Source: Cerasibacillus sp036516575 (GTDB lineage Bacteria > Bacillota > Bacilli > Bacillales > Amphibacillaceae). From it: a DNA stretch of 64,000 nucleotides. The first letter of the stretch is position 1. Every line of letters starts with the position of its first letter. The stretch is from contig NZ_DATBTY010000040.1 in the NCBI RefSeq assembly GCF_036516575.1, positions 124,001-188,000 of the forward strand, written 5' to 3'. Position numbers and translations under genes: made by a program. Under the pieces are notes generated by a model. It was given only the letters and a program-made list of their open reading frames with translations, was not told the DNA's origin and ran no database searches. Shown here in pieces: positions 8,114 through 18,196 of this stretch.

Positions 8114-9658
8114 TTAAAACCAACGATTAATAAACGGAAGTTGTGTTAATTCGTCTCTTGTAATAAATCTTAAGACGAATAATAGTAAGACATAGATGAC
8201 TCCAAGGATTAAACAATGAGTGATTAATAATCCGATGTCAATTGAGATTGCTTGATTATATATAAACCGCCCAATCAACCAAGTGATTCCAAGAAGCGCA
8301 ATCATTTTGATTAAATCATAAAAAGGGATATGAAATTGAATTGCCTTTTTTAATGTAAAAAGATGTAATAAAGTGACTAAAACAACCCCAACACACATAG
8401 CAATAGCGACTCCCATAATGCCAAATTGTTGATTAGACGCTAGCAAGAATAAAATAATAAACTTCATTAGATTCCCAAATAAACTATTCCACATCGCTGG
8501 TTTAGCTAAATCTAAGGCCTGTAATGCTGCCTGTAGAGGGGATTGAATATAAAGCAATATAAAAAAGGGTGCCATCAAGATGATAAAGGGACTGGCATTA
8601 GCTGTACCATAAATAATGGTTAAAATCTCTTTAGAATATAACGAAAGGATAATTGTTGCAATTGCACCAGATGCAAAAGAAATACGGATTGCCTGATGAA
8701 TCCGATAATGAATAAGTGCGTGATGTGATCTGGCATCAGCTTCTGATATAGATGGCACAAGAGCAACCGCTAATGAATTTGTAATAAAAGTTGGTAAAAG
8801 TAAAAGTGGCAGAACATAACCAGCTAATTCTCCATATTGTTTAGTAGCAAGTGCTGTCGTAATACCCGCAATCGCTAGACTCTGGGAAACGATAATCGGT
8901 TCGAAGAAATAAGAAATGGAACCAATCATACGACTCCCAGTAGTTGGTAAAGCAATCGAGAATAACTCTTGTAATGCTTGTCTACTAGAACGTAATGTGT
9001 TAAAGAAGTTTGTTCTTATTTTTACTGACTTTTCCTGTCTGAATTGGTAAACCATGTATAATAGCGATATGAATTCGCCTAAGATCACACTGAACATCGC
9101 GCCTGCAGCAGCAAACTCAATACCATAGGGAAGAAGTAGTTTAACAAAGAGATAGACACAAGATATGCGGATGATTTGTTCAATAACCATGGCAATGCTT
9201 TGTGGTTTCATATTTTGTTTACCTTGAAAGTAACCTCTGATTACAGCGGCGATAGCGATGATTGGAACAATTGGACTAATCGCTATTAGTGGATAGAAAG
9301 TTCGTTCATCCGTTAATAATGTCGTCGCAATAAATGATCCACCTAGAATCATAACTGTCGTAAAGATGATACTAGAAATAGAAGTAATCACTAATGAAAC
9401 GACAAGAATTTGTTTTACCTTTTCCTTATTTTGCTGTGCTTCAGCTTCTGCAACACGTTTTGAAATGGCTATTGGTAGTCCCATTTGCGTCATAGCAATG
9501 ATGAGAAACAATGTAGGTAATGCCATCATGAACAAACCGACCCCTTCTTCGCCGATTAATCGAGCCAGAACAAGTCGATTAACAAATCCTAACAGACGCG
9601 TAATCATGCCAGCACATATTAAAATTAATGTCCCTTTTAAAAAAGTTTGTTTAGACAA
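8114..9658 (-). CDS. spoVB: Stage V sporulation protein B (MOP-superfamily flippase)
   Basis: SpoVB is a polytopic membrane protein of the polysaccharide-flippase (MurJ/Wzx, MOP) superfamily, needed for spore cortex synthesis. The 514-aa sequence has about 14 hydrophobic segments. The N-terminal KQTFLKGTLILICAGMITR and the loop MTQMGLPIAISKRVAEAEAQ are typical. Identification as SpoVB rather than another family member rests on size and on its place between yajC and comN-secDF, as in B. subtilis. It is transcribed away from comN. Confidence 0.85.
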   Translation of the reverse strand: MSKQTFLKGTLILICAGMITRLLGFVNRLVLARLIGEEGVGLFMMALPTLFLIIAMTQMGLPIAISKRVAEAEAQQNKEKVKQILVVSLVITSISSIIFTTVMILGGSFIATTLLTDERTFYPLIAISPIVPIIAIAAVIRGYFQGKQNMKPQSIAMVIEQIIRISCVYLFVKLLLPYGIEFAAAGAMFSVILGEFISLLYMVYQFRQEKSVKIRTNFFNTLRSSRQALQELFSIALPTTGSRMIGSISYFFEPIIVSQSLAIAGITTALATKQYGELAGYVLPLLLLPTFITNSLAVALVPSISEADARSHHALIHYRIHQAIRISFASGAIATIILSLYSKEILTIIYGTANASPFIILMAPFFILLYIQSPLQAALQALDLAKPAMWNSLFGNLMKFIILFLLASNQQFGIMGVAIAMCVGVVLVTLLHLFTLKKAIQFHIPFYDLIKMIALLGITWLIGRFIYNQAISIDIGLLITHCLILGVIYVLLLFVLRFITRDELTQLPFINRWF

Positions 9659-9773
9659 CTTGGCTAACCTGCCTTCTCAAAAATAAAGTTTTCATATACA
9701 ATGATATATATGCTATAAAGTAGGACAGACATGACAAGATTACATAATTAAATTAGAAAGCGGGGGAGATGGC

Positions 9774-10058
9774 TTGGAAACGACTAAGACTGTTCAGGAA
9801 TGGAAAGCTTACATCCATCCTGTCTTAGAGAGTAAAGTGCAAGAATTTAAATTATTAGGATATTCAAAAGTGACGCTGGAGGATGTGTGGAACTGTTTAG
9901 TCGAACGCGTATGGAAAGGCAACCCCGAGAGACGATTACATGAAATTGTCCAGGAAGTTTATCATCTTAGTACAACCGAATATATGAATTATATGACCAT
10001 TGATGCTTACCAAGCAGATGATTTGATGGCTTCCATTCAAGCGCTCACAAAAAAATAA
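9774..10058 (+). CDS. comN: Post-transcriptional regulator family protein (ComN/YrzD-like)
   Basis: The 94-aa product matches the small Bacillus family whose member ComN (YrzD) affects comE mRNA in B. subtilis. The first 80 residues form a helical domain with the phrases KAYIHPVLESKVQEFKLLGY and EDVWNCLVERVWK. It starts with TTG at 9774, 5 bases after GGGGGAG. An extended -10 (TGCTATAAA, 9711-9719) lies upstream. Position directly before secDF is the same as in B. subtilis. Whether the competence role is kept is unknown. Confidence 0.78.
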   Translation: METTKTVQEWKAYIHPVLESKVQEFKLLGYSKVTLEDVWNCLVERVWKGNPERRLHEIVQEVYHLSTTEYMNYMTIDAYQADDLMASIQALTKK

Positions 10059-10105
10059 GCATGACGACTAACTGTTTTGGTTAAGGAGAGAAAGGAGTAA
10101 GTTGA

Positions 10106-12361
10106 ATGAAAAACAAAGGCAGAATAATCGCCTTTTTCCTTATCGTAATCCTCATTGGATTAACGGTCGGAACACAAACAAAAGGTATTGTAAAAGATAT
10201 TAATTTAGGATTAGATCTTCAAGGTGGCTTCGAAATTCTTTACGAAGTCAAACCGGTCGATGATGATCAAAAGATAACACGTACACTTTTAGAAGGAACT
10301 GTAAGAACCTTAAATGATCGTGTTAACCGTCTAGGTATTAGTGAATCAAATATTGATATTGAAGGGGAGGACCGTATACGTGTTCAACTTGCAGGTGTTA
10401 AGGATCAACAACAAGCAAGGGATATGTTAGCAACAAGTGCTGTCCTGTCTTTCCGTGATGTCAACGATAATAAGCTTCTCGATGGGGCGGATGTGAAGGA
10501 AGGAAGTGCTAAACAGGACTTCCATCAAGACACAAATCAGCCTATTGTGACATTACAATTAAAAAGTGCATCGAAATTTGCAGACGTTACAACGAAAATA
10601 AAAAACATGGGTGCACCGAATAATTTACTCGTCATTTGGATGGATTACGAAGAAGGAGATTCATTTAAAGAAGAGGCTACTAAAGAAGAACCTAAATTCG
10701 TTTCATCTCCTGCAGTAAACGATACGTTAAACACGACAGATGTTATGATTGAAGGTAGCTTTACAATCGAAGAGGCGAAGTATTTAGCGGATATTATTAA
10801 CTCAGGGTCATTACCGGTTAATATGAAAGAACTATACTCAACATCTGTTGGTGCACAATTCGGGGAACAAGCATTAAATAAAACAGTGTTTGCAGGTATA
10901 ATTGGAATTGGTTTAATCCTTTTATTTATGCTTATTGTCTACCGTTTTCCAGGCATGATTGCATCGGTTAATCTCGTCTTATATGTATTTCTTATATTAC
11001 TCGTGTTTAAATTAATGCATGGTGTGCTCACATTGCCTGGAATTGCAGCCCTGATTCTAGGGGTCGGTATGGCTGTTGATGCGAACGTTATTACATTTGA
11101 ACGAATAAAGGAAGAAATTCGTTCTGGTAAATCGTTACCCGCCTCATTTAAAGCTGGAACAAAAAATTCACTTAGATCTATTTTAGATGCGAATTTAACG
11201 ACACTGTTAGCCGCTGTCATCTTATTCGCCTATGGAACTAGCGCTGTTAAGGGATTCGCTACAATGTTAATTGTTAGTATTATTGTGAGCTTTTTAACAG
11301 CGGTTTATGGCACACGCCTACTATTACAACTTTGGATACGTCTGCCGTTCTTAAAGAGTCGTCCAAGTTGGTTCGGTGTCAAGAAAGAAAGCATTCGTCA
11401 TATATCTGAAAAAGAAGAAAAAGAAGCTTCCTTTATGGGACGTAAAATCAATGTCGTCCAACACAAGAAAAAGTTTTTCATAGCTTCAGCTTTAATGGTC
11501 ATTATCGGAGCCATATCATTAGTTCTCTTTCAACTTAATCCAGGCATTGACTTTACAAGTGGTTCACGTATTGAAGTGATGGCCGATACATCATTGAAAG
11601 CAGAGGAAATTGAGCAAGATTTTGCACAATTTGATGTGGAAGCTAAATCAATCGTTTTATCAGGTGATGATAAAGAAATTGCTGTAGCACGGTTCGATAC
11701 GGTATTATCTGATAGTAAAATTAAAGAAGTGAAGAAATTTTTTATGGATAAATTTGATATCGAGCCAAACGTTAGCGTTGTATCACCAATAGTCGGAGAA
11801 GAGCTTGTGAAAAATGCGCTTATTGCTGTTGGACTTGCAACAATCGGTATGATTATTTATGTCACATTCCGTTTTGAAATTTATTTTGCTGTAACAGCTA
11901 TAATAGCTCTCCTTCATGACGCCTTTTTCATACTCGTCTTTTTCAGTGTAACTCGAATAGAGTTTGATATTACGATTGTTGCAGCTATTTTAACCATTGT
12001 CGGTTACTCGATTAACGATACGATTGTTACGTTTGACCGAATTCGTGAAAATCTAAGAAAAGAAAAACGAATCCGTTCTAAAAAAGAGCTGGCACGAATT
12101 ATTAATAATAGTTTATTACAAACTTTCACCCGAAGTATTAATACATCGATTACCACCATACTTGCCGTCCTATCATTTTTAATCTTAGGTGCGCCATCTA
12201 TTGCACCTTTTGCACTAGCCTTAACGGTCGGTTTAATAATGGGAACATATTCGTCACTATTCTTAGCTTCCCAGTTGTGGCTTGTATGGCGGGGCAAAAT
12301 GCTTCCTAAAAAGCCCGTCGATTTTAGAAAGAAAAAACGTGTTGAGGGCCCACAAGTTTAA
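10106..12361 (+). CDS. secDF: Protein translocase subunit SecDF (fused)
   Basis: SecD and SecF are fused in one 751-aa protein, as is usual in Bacillus. The SecD half begins with a membrane helix and the LGLDLQGGFEI motif, then the periplasmic P1 region and a six-helix RND domain with GVGMAVDANVITFERI. The SecF half starts near residue 440, with its own large loop (GIDFTSGSRIEV) and the motif TIVGYSINDTIVTFDRIREN. It uses the proton gradient to help protein export after SecA. A double ribosome site (AAGGAGAGAAAGGAG) precedes ATG 10106. Confidence 0.97.
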   Translation: MKNKGRIIAFFLIVILIGLTVGTQTKGIVKDINLGLDLQGGFEILYEVKPVDDDQKITRTLLEGTVRTLNDRVNRLGISESNIDIEGEDRIRVQLAGVKDQQQARDMLATSAVLSFRDVNDNKLLDGADVKEGSAKQDFHQDTNQPIVTLQLKSASKFADVTTKIKNMGAPNNLLVIWMDYEEGDSFKEEATKEEPKFVSSPAVNDTLNTTDVMIEGSFTIEEAKYLADIINSGSLPVNMKELYSTSVGAQFGEQALNKTVFAGIIGIGLILLFMLIVYRFPGMIASVNLVLYVFLILLVFKLMHGVLTLPGIAALILGVGMAVDANVITFERIKEEIRSGKSLPASFKAGTKNSLRSILDANLTTLLAAVILFAYGTSAVKGFATMLIVSIIVSFLTAVYGTRLLLQLWIRLPFLKSRPSWFGVKKESIRHISEKEEKEASFMGRKINVVQHKKKFFIASALMVIIGAISLVLFQLNPGIDFTSGSRIEVMADTSLKAEEIEQDFAQFDVEAKSIVLSGDDKEIAVARFDTVLSDSKIKEVKKFFMDKFDIEPNVSVVSPIVGEELVKNALIAVGLATIGMIIYVTFRFEIYFAVTAIIALLHDAFFILVFFSVTRIEFDITIVAAILTIVGYSINDTIVTFDRIRENLRKEKRIRSKKELARIINNSLLQTFTRSINTSITTILAVLSFLILGAPSIAPFALALTVGLIMGTYSSLFLASQLWLVWRGKMLPKKPVDFRKKKRVEGPQV

Positions 12362-12373
12362 ATTAGAAAATAG

Positions 12374-12416
12374 AACTCCCATATTCATAAAGAGTATGGG
12401 AGTTTTACTTTTTTGT
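12374..12416 (+). terminator. Intrinsic terminator after secDF
   Basis: AACTCCCATA (12374-12383) pairs with TATGGGAGTT (12395-12404), followed by a T-rich tail. Confidence 0.87.
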
Positions 12417-12479
12417 TTGTTTCTTGTCATTGCTCCATTGCTCACAGTTCTGTATAATAAATAGGTCAGGGGTGAATGT

Positions 12480-14810
12480 ATGTTAAAAAATCAATCATAT
12501 TGGAATATTATTAATGAATCACATCTTAATTTGGAAAGTACAGAGAGTCATTTGTCCCCTGTGCTTCATCAATTACTCCTCCAGCGTGGGATAACGGAAA
12601 GGGAAGAGATAGAATCATTTATCTTTCCGAAATTAGAACAGTTACACGAACCGGAAAAAATTTCAATGATTGAAAAAGCAGCAACGCGAATACATAAAGC
12701 AATTGAAGAGCGGGAGAAGATTTTAGTTTATGGTGATTATGATGCAGACGGAGTATCATCTACCGCATTATTAATGACTGTACTAAATGAACTTGGTGCA
12801 GAGTGTGATTTCTATATTCCGAATCGTTTTACCGAAGGATATGGACCAAATGAAGCAGCTTTTATTGAGGCTAAAGAGAATGGCTTCAATGTCATTGTTA
12901 CCGTTGATAATGGCATTAGTGCACATCATGAAGCGACTGTTGCGAAACAGTTGGGAATTGACTTAATCATCACCGACCATCATGAGATACAAGGTGAGCT
13001 TCCTGATGCCTATGCAATTATTCATCCAAAATGTTCAGAATCATATCCTTTTCATGAACTAGCAGGAGTCGGTGTAGCATTTAAATTTGCTGAATATCTT
13101 TTAGGTTTTTTTCCAGAACATTTACTAGACTTTGTAGCGATAGGCACCATTGCCGATTTAGTTCCTTTAATTAATGAAAATAGAATCCTAGCATATTATG
13201 GATTAGAAAAACTATCAGCGACAGAAAAGCCTGGGCTTATAGCGTTAAAAAAACAATGTGAAATCGAAGGAATCGTAACGGAAGAAGATGTTGGTTTTTT
13301 AATTGGACCACGATTAAATGCTGTTGGTCGTTTACAAGATGCTGACATGGCTGTTGAACTTCTTCTTTCACAAGATGAAGAACAGGCTCGTCTATTAGCG
13401 GAAGAAATTCAATCTATTAACGAAGAGCGGCAACAGATTGTTCAACAGATTGTCGAAGAGGCTGAAGCAATGGTTGATCCAAATGATCAGCAATCGGTCA
13501 TTATCGTTTACAAAGAAGGCTGGAATGAAGGAGTCTTAGGGATTGTAGCATCCAGACTCGTAAGGAAATATAACCGTCCTACCATAGTTCTTAACATTAA
13601 TTCAGAAACAGAGCTTGCCAAAGGGTCGGCGCGGAGTATCCCAGCATTTGACTTGTTTAATAGTTGCATGCAAATCAAGCACATATTTACCAGTTTTGGA
13701 GGACATGCACAAGCTGCAGGAATGACATTACGTGTGGAAAATCTAGCTGAATTAATGAATGGTTTGAATCAAATCATTCGAGAACAATTGACAGCTGAAG
13801 ATTTTATACCTGTCATTGATATTAATTACAGTATCGATGTGAATGACGTTAATGAAACGTTAATAGCGGAAATTAATCAATTAGCACCATTTGGAATGGG
13901 GAATCCTAAACCTATTTTTCAAATTAGTGCTCAACCTAAAGAGATTAGACAAATCGGTCATTTGAAAAATCATCTAAAATTACAATTTGAGCATGAGAAT
14001 GGTATCATGGAAGCGATTGGTTTTCGAATGGGTCATTTGTATCCATATATGACACCAAAAACTGACATAACGATTGTCGGTGAATTAGGTATCAATGAAT
14101 GGAATGGATTTAAAAAGCCACAAATGATTATAGAAGACATACAAATATCAGAGCGACAAATCTTTGATTATCGTGGAAAGTTAATCCGTGAATATGCTTT
14201 ATTTAACAAACAACACCAACGTGAACTCGCTCTCATTAACATGGGTAATGAGCAGAAGTATGACATCCCAAAAACAATGCAGCTTGTTTATTACACATCC
14301 GACTTGACAGATATTCATGAGGCTGATGCGCTGTATATTTATGATTTACCACAGGATCTATCTACTTTACAAACGATTGTCAATAAGGTTAATCCATATA
14401 ATATATTTGCTTGTTTCGAGGTGGAAGAGAGTGCTTACATGACACCGATACCGACACGTGAAGATTTCAAATGGTATTACGCTCTTATTTATCATCGAAA
14501 AAAACTCGACCTGAAAATTGAACATCAGCGAATAATGGCTGAAAAACAATGGTCAAAGCAAAAGATTTGGTGGATGTCTAAAGTGTTTTTTGAATTAAAT
14601 TTTGTTACTATAGAAGATGGAGTAATTCAACTGGAATCTTCTCCGCAAAAGCGGGAATTGCAAACATCACATACGTACCAACAACTTATAGCACGTGCCA
14701 AAATAGAAAAAACATTATTTTATTCGACATATGAAGGTTTGGTAGCGTGGTTTCAATCATGTCTACCCGCGATGCAAATGCCCAAGGAGGAAATGTCGTA
14801 TGGATTATAA
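12480..14810 (+). CDS. recJ: Single-stranded-DNA-specific exonuclease RecJ
   Basis: RecJ degrades single-stranded DNA 5'-3' in recombination and mismatch repair. The DHH-family motifs are visible: VYGDYDADGVSST, VTVDNGISAHHE, ITDHHEI and GVGVAFKFAE, with DHHA1 further on (FGGHAQAAGMTL). The 776-aa length includes the long C-terminal extension typical of Bacillus RecJ. ATG 12480 follows CAGGGGTG. The last 11 bases overlap the start of apt. Confidence 0.96.
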   Translation: MLKNQSYWNIINESHLNLESTESHLSPVLHQLLLQRGITEREEIESFIFPKLEQLHEPEKISMIEKAATRIHKAIEEREKILVYGDYDADGVSSTALLMTVLNELGAECDFYIPNRFTEGYGPNEAAFIEAKENGFNVIVTVDNGISAHHEATVAKQLGIDLIITDHHEIQGELPDAYAIIHPKCSESYPFHELAGVGVAFKFAEYLLGFFPEHLLDFVAIGTIADLVPLINENRILAYYGLEKLSATEKPGLIALKKQCEIEGIVTEEDVGFLIGPRLNAVGRLQDADMAVELLLSQDEEQARLLAEEIQSINEERQQIVQQIVEEAEAMVDPNDQQSVIIVYKEGWNEGVLGIVASRLVRKYNRPTIVLNINSETELAKGSARSIPAFDLFNSCMQIKHIFTSFGGHAQAAGMTLRVENLAELMNGLNQIIREQLTAEDFIPVIDINYSIDVNDVNETLIAEINQLAPFGMGNPKPIFQISAQPKEIRQIGHLKNHLKLQFEHENGIMEAIGFRMGHLYPYMTPKTDITIVGELGINEWNGFKKPQMIIEDIQISERQIFDYRGKLIREYALFNKQHQRELALINMGNEQKYDIPKTMQLVYYTSDLTDIHEADALYIYDLPQDLSTLQTIVNKVNPYNIFACFEVEESAYMTPIPTREDFKWYYALIYHRKKLDLKIEHQRIMAEKQWSKQKIWWMSKVFFELNFVTIEDGVIQLESSPQKRELQTSHTYQQLIARAKIEKTLFYSTYEGLVAWFQSCLPAMQMPKEEMSYGL

Positions 14811-15315
14811 AAAACATATTAAAATTGTTCAAGATTGGCCGAAAAAGGGGATCCAATTTAAAGATATTACACCATTAATGGACAACGGAGAAGTGTTTAA
14901 AAGCGCAATCGATGATATTGTTGCCTATGCCAAAGAGAAAAAAGCCGATGTTATCGTTGGTCCTGAAGCGAGAGGCTTTATTATAGGCTGTCCTGTCTCC
15001 TATGCACTTGAAATAGGCTTTGTACCTGTTCGTAAAGAAGGAAAGCTACCACGAGACGTTATTAAAGTATCTTATGGGCTAGAGTATGGGGAAAATGTCT
15101 TAACGATTCACAAAGATGCCATCAAACCTGGACAACGTGTGTTAATCACTGATGATTTACTTGCTACTGGAGGAACGATTGAAGCAACAATTAAACTAGT
15201 TGAAGAACTTGGTGGAATAGTTGTTGGTTGTGCTTTTCTAATTGAACTAGCTTACTTGAATGGTATGGACAAGCTCACCGATTATGATGTTATGGCACTC
15301 ATGCAATATAAATGA
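14800..15315 (+). CDS. apt: Adenine phosphoribosyltransferase
   Basis: Apt salvages adenine to AMP using PRPP. The 171-aa protein shows the PRPP loop VLITDDLLATGGTIEA, the flexible hood sequence VGPEARGFIIGCPVSYAL, and FKDITPLM near the N terminus. AAGGAGG lies 12-14 bases before ATG 14800, inside recJ, and the genes overlap, so the pair is probably co-translated. An intrinsic terminator separates it from relA. Confidence 0.97.
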   Translation: MDYKKHIKIVQDWPKKGIQFKDITPLMDNGEVFKSAIDDIVAYAKEKKADVIVGPEARGFIIGCPVSYALEIGFVPVRKEGKLPRDVIKVSYGLEYGENVLTIHKDAIKPGQRVLITDDLLATGGTIEATIKLVEELGGIVVGCAFLIELAYLNGMDKLTDYDVMALMQYK

Positions 15316-15329
15316 TAAAGTAATTATAA

Positions 15330-15370
15330 AGGTCTAGCGTTCTAGAAAACGACGTTAGGCCTCTTGTTTT
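15330..15370 (+). terminator. Intrinsic terminator after apt
   Basis: AGGTCTAGCGT pairs with ACGTTAGGCCT (15352-15362) using two G-U pairs, then CTTGTTTT. It separates apt from relA. Confidence 0.75.
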
Positions 15371-15468
15371 ATAGATTTCGTATGTGAAATACTTTACTTT
15401 TTGTGAAAAATTTTCGATACTAATAGGAAAGCATATTCTCTACAACTCATATTAAAGGTGATTAATCA

Positions 15469-17667
15469 ATGGCAAAAGACGATCAAATGACAATTGATGG
15501 TATTATGGACCAAGCGAAAGATTATTTATCAGAAGATGATGTGGCATTTATTTATCGTGCCTATCAATTTGCTGACAAAGCTCATGAAGGACAATTTAGA
15601 AAATCCGGTGAGAAATATATGACACATCCTGTTCAAGTAGCTGGGATTTTAGTCGAACTAAGAATGGATGCTGCAACAATTGCTGGTGGTTTTTTGCATG
15701 ATGTTGTAGAGGATACAGACGTGACTAAAGAAGAACTAGCAGAAGCTTTCAATGAAGAAGTGGCTATGCTTGTAGATGGTGTTACAAAATTAGGTAAGAT
15801 AAAATATAAATCACAGGAAGCCATTCAAGCTGAAAATCATCGTAAAATGTTTGTAGCTATGGCGAAAGATATGCGGGTCATTCTGATTAAATTAGCAGAC
15901 CGACTGCACAATATGCGTACATTAAAATATATGCCACCGCACAAACAACGTCGTACTTCAAATGAAACACTTGAAATTTTCGCACCATTGGCACATCGTT
16001 TAGGGATTTCTACGATTAAGTGGGAATTAGAAGATACGGCCTTAAGGTATCTTAATCCACAACAATACTATCGAATTGCACACCTCATGAAACAAAAACG
16101 GGTGGAAAGAGAATCGTATATTGATGATGTGATTGGCGAAATTAATCGGCAATTAGAAGATGTCAAGATTACTGCTGATATTTCTGGACGCCCAAAACAT
16201 ATATATAGCATATATCGTAAAATGACGAAACAAGATAAACAATTTGATGAAATCTATGACTTATTAGCTGTTCGGGTTATTGTTGATAGTATTAAAGACT
16301 GTTATGCCGTTTTAGGAATCATTCATACATGCTGGCGACCAATGCCTGGGCGTTTTAAAGATTATATTGCGATGCCCAAACCAAATTTATATCAATCTTT
16401 ACACACGACGGTTATTGGACCACAAGGCGACCCTTTAGAAGTACAAATCCGAACGAAAGAAATGCATGAGATAGCTGAATTTGGAATCGCGGCACATTGG
16501 GCATATAAAGAAGGAAATCAAACCAATCATACGAGTCCATCCTTTGAAAAGAAGTTAAAATGGTTTCGTGAAATATTAGAATGGCAAAATGAAACAAATG
16601 ATGCAGAAGAATTTATGGAATCGTTAAAAGTTGATTTGTTTTCTGATATGGTCTATGTTTTTACGCCAAAAGGTGATGTAATTGAATTACCATCAGGCTC
16701 GGTTCCCATTGACTTTGCTTATCGAATTCATACTGAAATTGGGAATCAAACAGTCGGAGCAAAAATCAACGGAAAAATGGAGCCCCTTGATTATAAGTTA
16801 AAAACAGGAGATATTGTCGAAGTACTCACATCAAAACATTCCTATGGCCCTTCTCATGATTGGTTGAATATTACTCAGACATCGCAGGCAAAAAATCGCA
16901 TCAGACAGTTTTTTAAAAAGCAGCGTCGTGAGGAGAATATTACAAAAGGGAAGGAAATGGTCGAGAAGGAAATTCGTACGCTGGGCTTTTCACCAAAGGA
17001 TGTTATAATTCCTGATAATTTACAACGTATTTTTGAAAAATTTAGTTTTGCTAATGAAGACGATATGTATGCAGCCGTCGGTTATCAAGGTATTACGGCA
17101 GCATTGATTGCTACACGCCTAACTGATAAACTTCGTGAAACAAAGCAAAAAGAAAAAAATCTCGAAGAAACGATTGAAGAGAAAAAACATGACGTTGTTT
17201 CAGAAAGAAGAGAAAAAGGTGATTCAGGTGTTGTCGTAGAAGACATTGACAATATTTTAATCCGCCTATCAAAATGCTGTAATCCTGTTCCAGGTGATAA
17301 AATTGTCGGTTATATAACGAAAGGGCGAGGTGTGTCCGTCCATCGCGTTAACTGCTTGAATATTAAAGGTGAAGAAGCTCAACACCGCCTGTTACCTGTT
17401 CAGTGGGAGACAACGCAAAATAAGAAAGAATATCATGTTGATTTAGAAATTACTGGGTTTGATCGTAAAGGTTTATTAAATGAAGTATTACAAGTAATTA
17501 ATGAGATGAATACGAGTATCACCCATGTGAATGGCAAAACAGATCATCAAAAAATAGCAACCATTCAATTGACGATTTTAATTCATAATAAAAGCCATTT
17601 ACATCGCATTGTTAGAAAGGTTAAACAGATTAAAGATGTATATACTGTGTCACGTGTCTTACATTAA
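15469..17667 (+). CDS. relA: Bifunctional (p)ppGpp synthetase/hydrolase (Rel)
   Basis: This long Rel enzyme makes and degrades (p)ppGpp in the stringent response. Domains in order are the HD hydrolase (HDVVEDT), the synthetase (YRKMTKQDKQFDEIYDLLAV), TGS (VYVFTPKGDVIELPSGSVPI), the zinc-finger/RIS region (IRLSKCCNPVPGDKIVGYIT) and the C-terminal ACT domain. Both catalytic sites look intact and 732 aa is normal. ATG 15469 follows AAAGGTGAT. dtd lies 26 bases downstream, as in Bacillus. Confidence 0.97.
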   Translation: MAKDDQMTIDGIMDQAKDYLSEDDVAFIYRAYQFADKAHEGQFRKSGEKYMTHPVQVAGILVELRMDAATIAGGFLHDVVEDTDVTKEELAEAFNEEVAMLVDGVTKLGKIKYKSQEAIQAENHRKMFVAMAKDMRVILIKLADRLHNMRTLKYMPPHKQRRTSNETLEIFAPLAHRLGISTIKWELEDTALRYLNPQQYYRIAHLMKQKRVERESYIDDVIGEINRQLEDVKITADISGRPKHIYSIYRKMTKQDKQFDEIYDLLAVRVIVDSIKDCYAVLGIIHTCWRPMPGRFKDYIAMPKPNLYQSLHTTVIGPQGDPLEVQIRTKEMHEIAEFGIAAHWAYKEGNQTNHTSPSFEKKLKWFREILEWQNETNDAEEFMESLKVDLFSDMVYVFTPKGDVIELPSGSVPIDFAYRIHTEIGNQTVGAKINGKMEPLDYKLKTGDIVEVLTSKHSYGPSHDWLNITQTSQAKNRIRQFFKKQRREENITKGKEMVEKEIRTLGFSPKDVIIPDNLQRIFEKFSFANEDDMYAAVGYQGITAALIATRLTDKLRETKQKEKNLEETIEEKKHDVVSERREKGDSGVVVEDIDNILIRLSKCCNPVPGDKIVGYITKGRGVSVHRVNCLNIKGEEAQHRLLPVQWETTQNKKEYHVDLEITGFDRKGLLNEVLQVINEMNTSITHVNGKTDHQKIATIQLTILIHNKSHLHRIVRKVKQIKDVYTVSRVLH

Positions 17668-17693
17668 TATAGTAGAAAAGAGGTTTTTAATTT

Positions 17694-18140
17694 ATGAGGG
17701 CGGTTATACAAAGAACAAAAGAAGCGACAGTTACGGTAGAAGGTACAATGATTGGCCAAATTGACCATGGTTTAGTTGTTTTATTAGGTGTAACACATGA
17801 TGATACAATGGAAGATGTTAAATACCTCGTTAATAAAATAATAAATCTACGTATTTTTGAAGATGAAAATGAGAAAATGAATTTATCTCTAAAAGATGTT
17901 CAAGGTGGCGTATTATCGATTTCACAATTTACATTGTATGCTGATACGAGAAAAGGACGCCGACCAAGCTTTGTTCAAGCCGCTAAACCAGAATTAGCAG
18001 AGTCATTGTACGATTCATTTAATCAAATGTTACATGAAGAAGGTATTCATGTGGAAACAGGGCAGTTTGGCGCTATGATGGATGTTCGTTTCACAAATGC
18101 GGGACCTGTGACGATTATCATTGATAGTGAAAATCGATAA
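17694..18140 (+). CDS. dtd: D-aminoacyl-tRNA deacylase
   Basis: Dtd hydrolyses D-amino acids wrongly attached to tRNA. The 148-aa protein begins MRAVIQRTKEATVTVEG and has the active-site motifs LSISQFTLYADTRKGRRPSF and the C-terminal NAGPVTIII, the Gly-cisPro pair region. It follows relA closely and probably shares its transcript. B. subtilis has an amidase gene (yrvJ) between dtd and hisS; here the space is filled only by the hisS leader. Confidence 0.96.
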   Translation: MRAVIQRTKEATVTVEGTMIGQIDHGLVVLLGVTHDDTMEDVKYLVNKIINLRIFEDENEKMNLSLKDVQGGVLSISQFTLYADTRKGRRPSFVQAAKPELAESLYDSFNQMLHEEGIHVETGQFGAMMDVRFTNAGPVTIIIDSENR

Positions 18141-18161
18141 ATTAATTATTGAAGCATGTAC

Positions 18162-18190
18162 TTGACAGAAGACAAGGCAAATATTAATAT
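18162..18190 (+). promoter_or_regulatory. Promoter of the hisS-aspS leader
   Basis: TTGACA (18162-18167), a 17-bp spacer and TAATAT (18185-18190) place a transcription start near 18197, ahead of the T-box leader. Confidence 0.7.
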
Positions 18191-18196
18191 AGTAAC

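Noticed and set aside
12424..12458. Promoter TTGTCA / TATAAT before recJ
   Set aside because: The TATAAT is convincing but the -35 candidate is about 23 bp away, too far for a standard sigma-A promoter.
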